Below, piece by piece: positions 62,560-64,000 of a stretch of 64,000 bases of DNA (the first letter of the stretch is position 1; every line of letters begins with the position of its first letter). The DNA comes from Agathobaculum ammoniilyticum (lineage in GTDB: Bacteria; Bacillota; Clostridia; Oscillospirales; Butyricicoccaceae): assembly GCF_025567315.1 (NCBI RefSeq), contig NZ_JAOQJE010000003.1, positions 183,781 through 247,780 of the forward strand, read 5' to 3'. The notes below the pieces were generated by a model that was not told where the DNA came from, did not search any database, and worked only from the letters and a program-made list of their open reading frames with translations. A program made the position numbers and the translations under genes.

Positions 62560-62582
62560 TATATAAACAGGAGGATGCCGCT

Positions 62583-63590
62583 ATGATCACCATTAGCGAT
62601 ATCGCAGTGCTTGCTGAAACTTCCACAGCAACCGTCTCCCGCGTCCTAAACGCTGATCCGCATGTGGCGCCTGGTACGCGGCAGCGGATCCTGCAGGTGA
62701 TCGCCACCACCGGCTATAAGCCCAGAAGCTCGTCCAAAACAGATTCCAAGAAAAAAAACAGTATTCTTGTTTTGCTCCCTTCGCTGGAGAATCCCTATTT
62801 CTCAACCATTCTGAGAGGCGTGGAGCATCGCGCCAGCGCCGCCGGCTATGATACGCTGATGGCTGTTACACACCGAAACTATGAGAAAGAAACTAAATAC
62901 CTGAACATGCTGACTTCCGGCCTGGTAGACGGCGTGATTCTGTTCACCACCTCTCTGCCCAACGACCAGCTCAACGATCTGTCCGCACGGTACCCTATCA
63001 TTCAATGCGGCGCGATCGCGGAAGGCTCGAACATCAGCTATGTCAGCATTGACGACACAGCCGCCGCCTATGACGCCACTTCTTATCTCATCAGCCTCGG
63101 GAACCAGCGCATCGCCATGATCACTAGCTCGAATAATATCCCGTTTGAAAAGAAGCGCTTAGCCGGTTACATGGATGCGCTCAACGACCATGGCATCCCT
63201 TATGTTCCATCCTACAAAATGATCTGTAACAACCATTATTTAGACAGCTACAATTGCGTGGAAGCGCTGATGAAGCTCCCGGAAAAGCCGACCGCAATCT
63301 TTTGTTACAGTGATCTGACCGCATTAGGCGCTCTGAATTACGCCTATGACCACGGGCTCAAGCCCGGCTCTGATCTGGATATCCTCGGCTTTGACGGGAC
63401 TTACCTGACCGAATGCGTTTCCCCCCATCTTTCCACAGTGGAGCAGCCGGCCTACGAAATGGGTAAAACAGCGTTCAACATGCTTTCCGACCGAATCGCC
63501 GACGCTAACTATATTGCACAGAAAGTAATTATTTCTCACAAGCTCGTCATCCGTGAAACGACCCGCAAGCTGCCTGCAAGCGTTTCCTGA
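62583..63590 (+). CDS. LacI-family transcriptional regulator
   Basis: 335 residues. The N-terminal helix-turn-helix reads I-S-D-I-A-V-L-A-E-T-S-T-A-T-V-S-R-V-L-N and is followed by the hinge. A periplasmic-binding-type sensor domain follows (V-L-L-P-S-L-E-N-P-Y-F, and I-L-G-F-D-G-T). I chose ATG 62583 (AGGAGG upstream, family start M-I-T-I-S-D-I-A) over 62502. Divergent from the transporter operon; three shared operator copies make it the likely repressor, released by the imported compound or a product. Confidence 0.94.
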   Translation: MITISDIAVLAETSTATVSRVLNADPHVAPGTRQRILQVIATTGYKPRSSSKTDSKKKNSILVLLPSLENPYFSTILRGVEHRASAAGYDTLMAVTHRNYEKETKYLNMLTSGLVDGVILFTTSLPNDQLNDLSARYPIIQCGAIAEGSNISYVSIDDTAAAYDATSYLISLGNQRIAMITSSNNIPFEKKRLAGYMDALNDHGIPYVPSYKMICNNHYLDSYNCVEALMKLPEKPTAIFCYSDLTALGALNYAYDHGLKPGSDLDILGFDGTYLTECVSPHLSTVEQPAYEMGKTAFNMLSDRIADANYIAQKVIISHKLVIRETTRKLPASVS

Positions 63591-63615
63591 CGCCAGCTCG
63601 CTTTATTCCGTCAAA

Positions 63616-63656
63616 AGCCCCCTCTCCGACGGAGATCTACCGTTGAAGAGGGGGCT
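63616..63656 (+). terminator. Hairpin terminator of the lacI-type gene
   Basis: AGCCCCCTCT and AGAGGGGGCT pair over a 21-base loop, followed by ATTATCC. It is weak in T-content. The gap 63591-63920 otherwise shows only the two hairpins listed next. Confidence 0.6.
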
Positions 63657-63820
63657 ATTATCCTGTTTCTAAATGCTGTCGTTTATCACTATATCCACGC
63701 AAAAGGTTTGCATTTCTCAACTTCTTTCCCATTATAGCACTTTCCTTCCCTTGTATAGCAGAAACCGGAATGCACACACCCCTCACGCAGATTACACAAT
63801 CCGTTTTTTCAAAAAATCAT

Positions 63821-63845
63821 AACCACCGGCTGTACCGGTGGTTTT
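63821..63845 (+). terminator. Second hairpin terminator in the 3' gap
   Basis: AACCACCGG and CCGGTGGTT pair over a four- to five-base loop, followed by TTCGCTT. Confidence 0.6.
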
Positions 63846-63858
63846 CGCTTACAATAAA

Positions 63859-63891
63859 ATCACCCCGCGGCGTCTCTGCCCACGGGGTGAT
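63859..63891 (-). terminator. Terminator of the UxaA-like gene
   Basis: ATCACCCCG and CGGGGTGAT pair, followed by TTTATTG on the minus strand, 29 bases past the stop at 63921. Confidence 0.7.
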
Positions 63892-63920
63892 TTCCATTAT
63901 ATAACGGCTAAGCTTTTTAT

Positions 63921-64000
63921 TTACAGCGTAACGCCGTTTTTAAAGATGGCGATTTCACGGTAGCCCAGCAGCTCAGTTTTGGAGGGTCTGCCGCCCGCGA
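63921..64000 (-). CDS. C-terminal end of a UxaA/GarD-type (altronate/galactarate dehydratase family) protein, partial
   Basis: Only the last 25 codons are in the window. They read S-K-T-E-L-L-G-Y-R-E-I-A-I-F-K-N-G-V-T-L and then TAA. This resembles my memory of the end of UxaA-family dehydratases. If right, it would add another sugar-acid enzyme beside the operon. Identification from 25 residues is tentative. Confidence 0.5.
   Translation of the reverse strand, partial: AGGRPSKTELLGYREIAIFKNGVTL

Overview
The window looks like a chromosomal segment of a GC-rich, low-GC-lineage (Firmicutes) anaerobe. I infer a Clostridia member of the Oscillospirales type. The reasons are the gene order (rph-rdgB-yhbY-nadD-yqeK-LCP-rsfS-leuS; plsX-rnc-smc-ftsY; dprA-topA-trmFO), a flavodiiron protein, clostridial DUF4317 and DUF4830 proteins, consensus sigma-A promoters, strong AGGAGG-type ribosome binding sites and hairpin/T-tract terminators. 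No rRNA, tRNA, CRISPR array, insertion sequence or prophage was recognised. The species is not identifiable by eye.

Layout. Positions 1-4.2 kb: a decayed acyltransferase, a stand-alone type II topoisomerase B subunit, a frameshifted Vat-type acetyltransferase and rpsU. 4.2-12.5 kb: a long minus-strand block of translation, RNA and NAD genes (ftsY, rph, rdgB, yhbY, nadD, yqeK, an LCP protein with a repeat tail, rsfS, leuS). 12.5-20.6 kb: smc, then an unusual insert (NTF2-like gene, XRE regulator, 40-codon ORF) before rnc, plsX and trmFO. 20.6-29.4 kb: topA, dprA, an rRNA methyltransferase, a two-gene K+ uptake system, lysS and greA. 29.5-37.7 kb: CtpA-type protease, M23 hydrolase, ftsX, ftsE, a CdaR-type regulator, a pseudouridine synthase, DUF4830 and a flavodiiron protein. 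37.9-44.8 kb: an EF-G-like GTPase, a 28-codon membrane peptide, a P-type-ATPase-like protein without the phosphorylation motif, rlmB and a coiled-coil protein.

44.8-48.7 kb is a sugar-acid operon (gntR, ManD/RspA-type dehydratase, zinc alcohol dehydrogenase, SDR) with two matching operator palindromes. 48.8-53.6 kb holds DUF4317, a YtcJ-like amidohydrolase and a D,D-carboxypeptidase. 53.6-62.4 kb is the most interesting part. It is one minus-strand operon of an FAD-dependent oxidoreductase, MaoC-type hydratase, CaiB/BaiF CoA-transferase, a complete tripartite tricarboxylate transporter (TctC-TctB-TctA), DhaK, DhaL and a DHDPS-family aldolase. A divergent LacI-family regulator and three copies of one palindrome control it. 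This suggests uptake of a carboxylate or sugar acid, CoA activation and hydration, aldol cleavage and triose phosphorylation. I do not recognise the gene set as a described pathway. The last 80 bases carry the end of a UxaA-like (altronate dehydratase family) gene.
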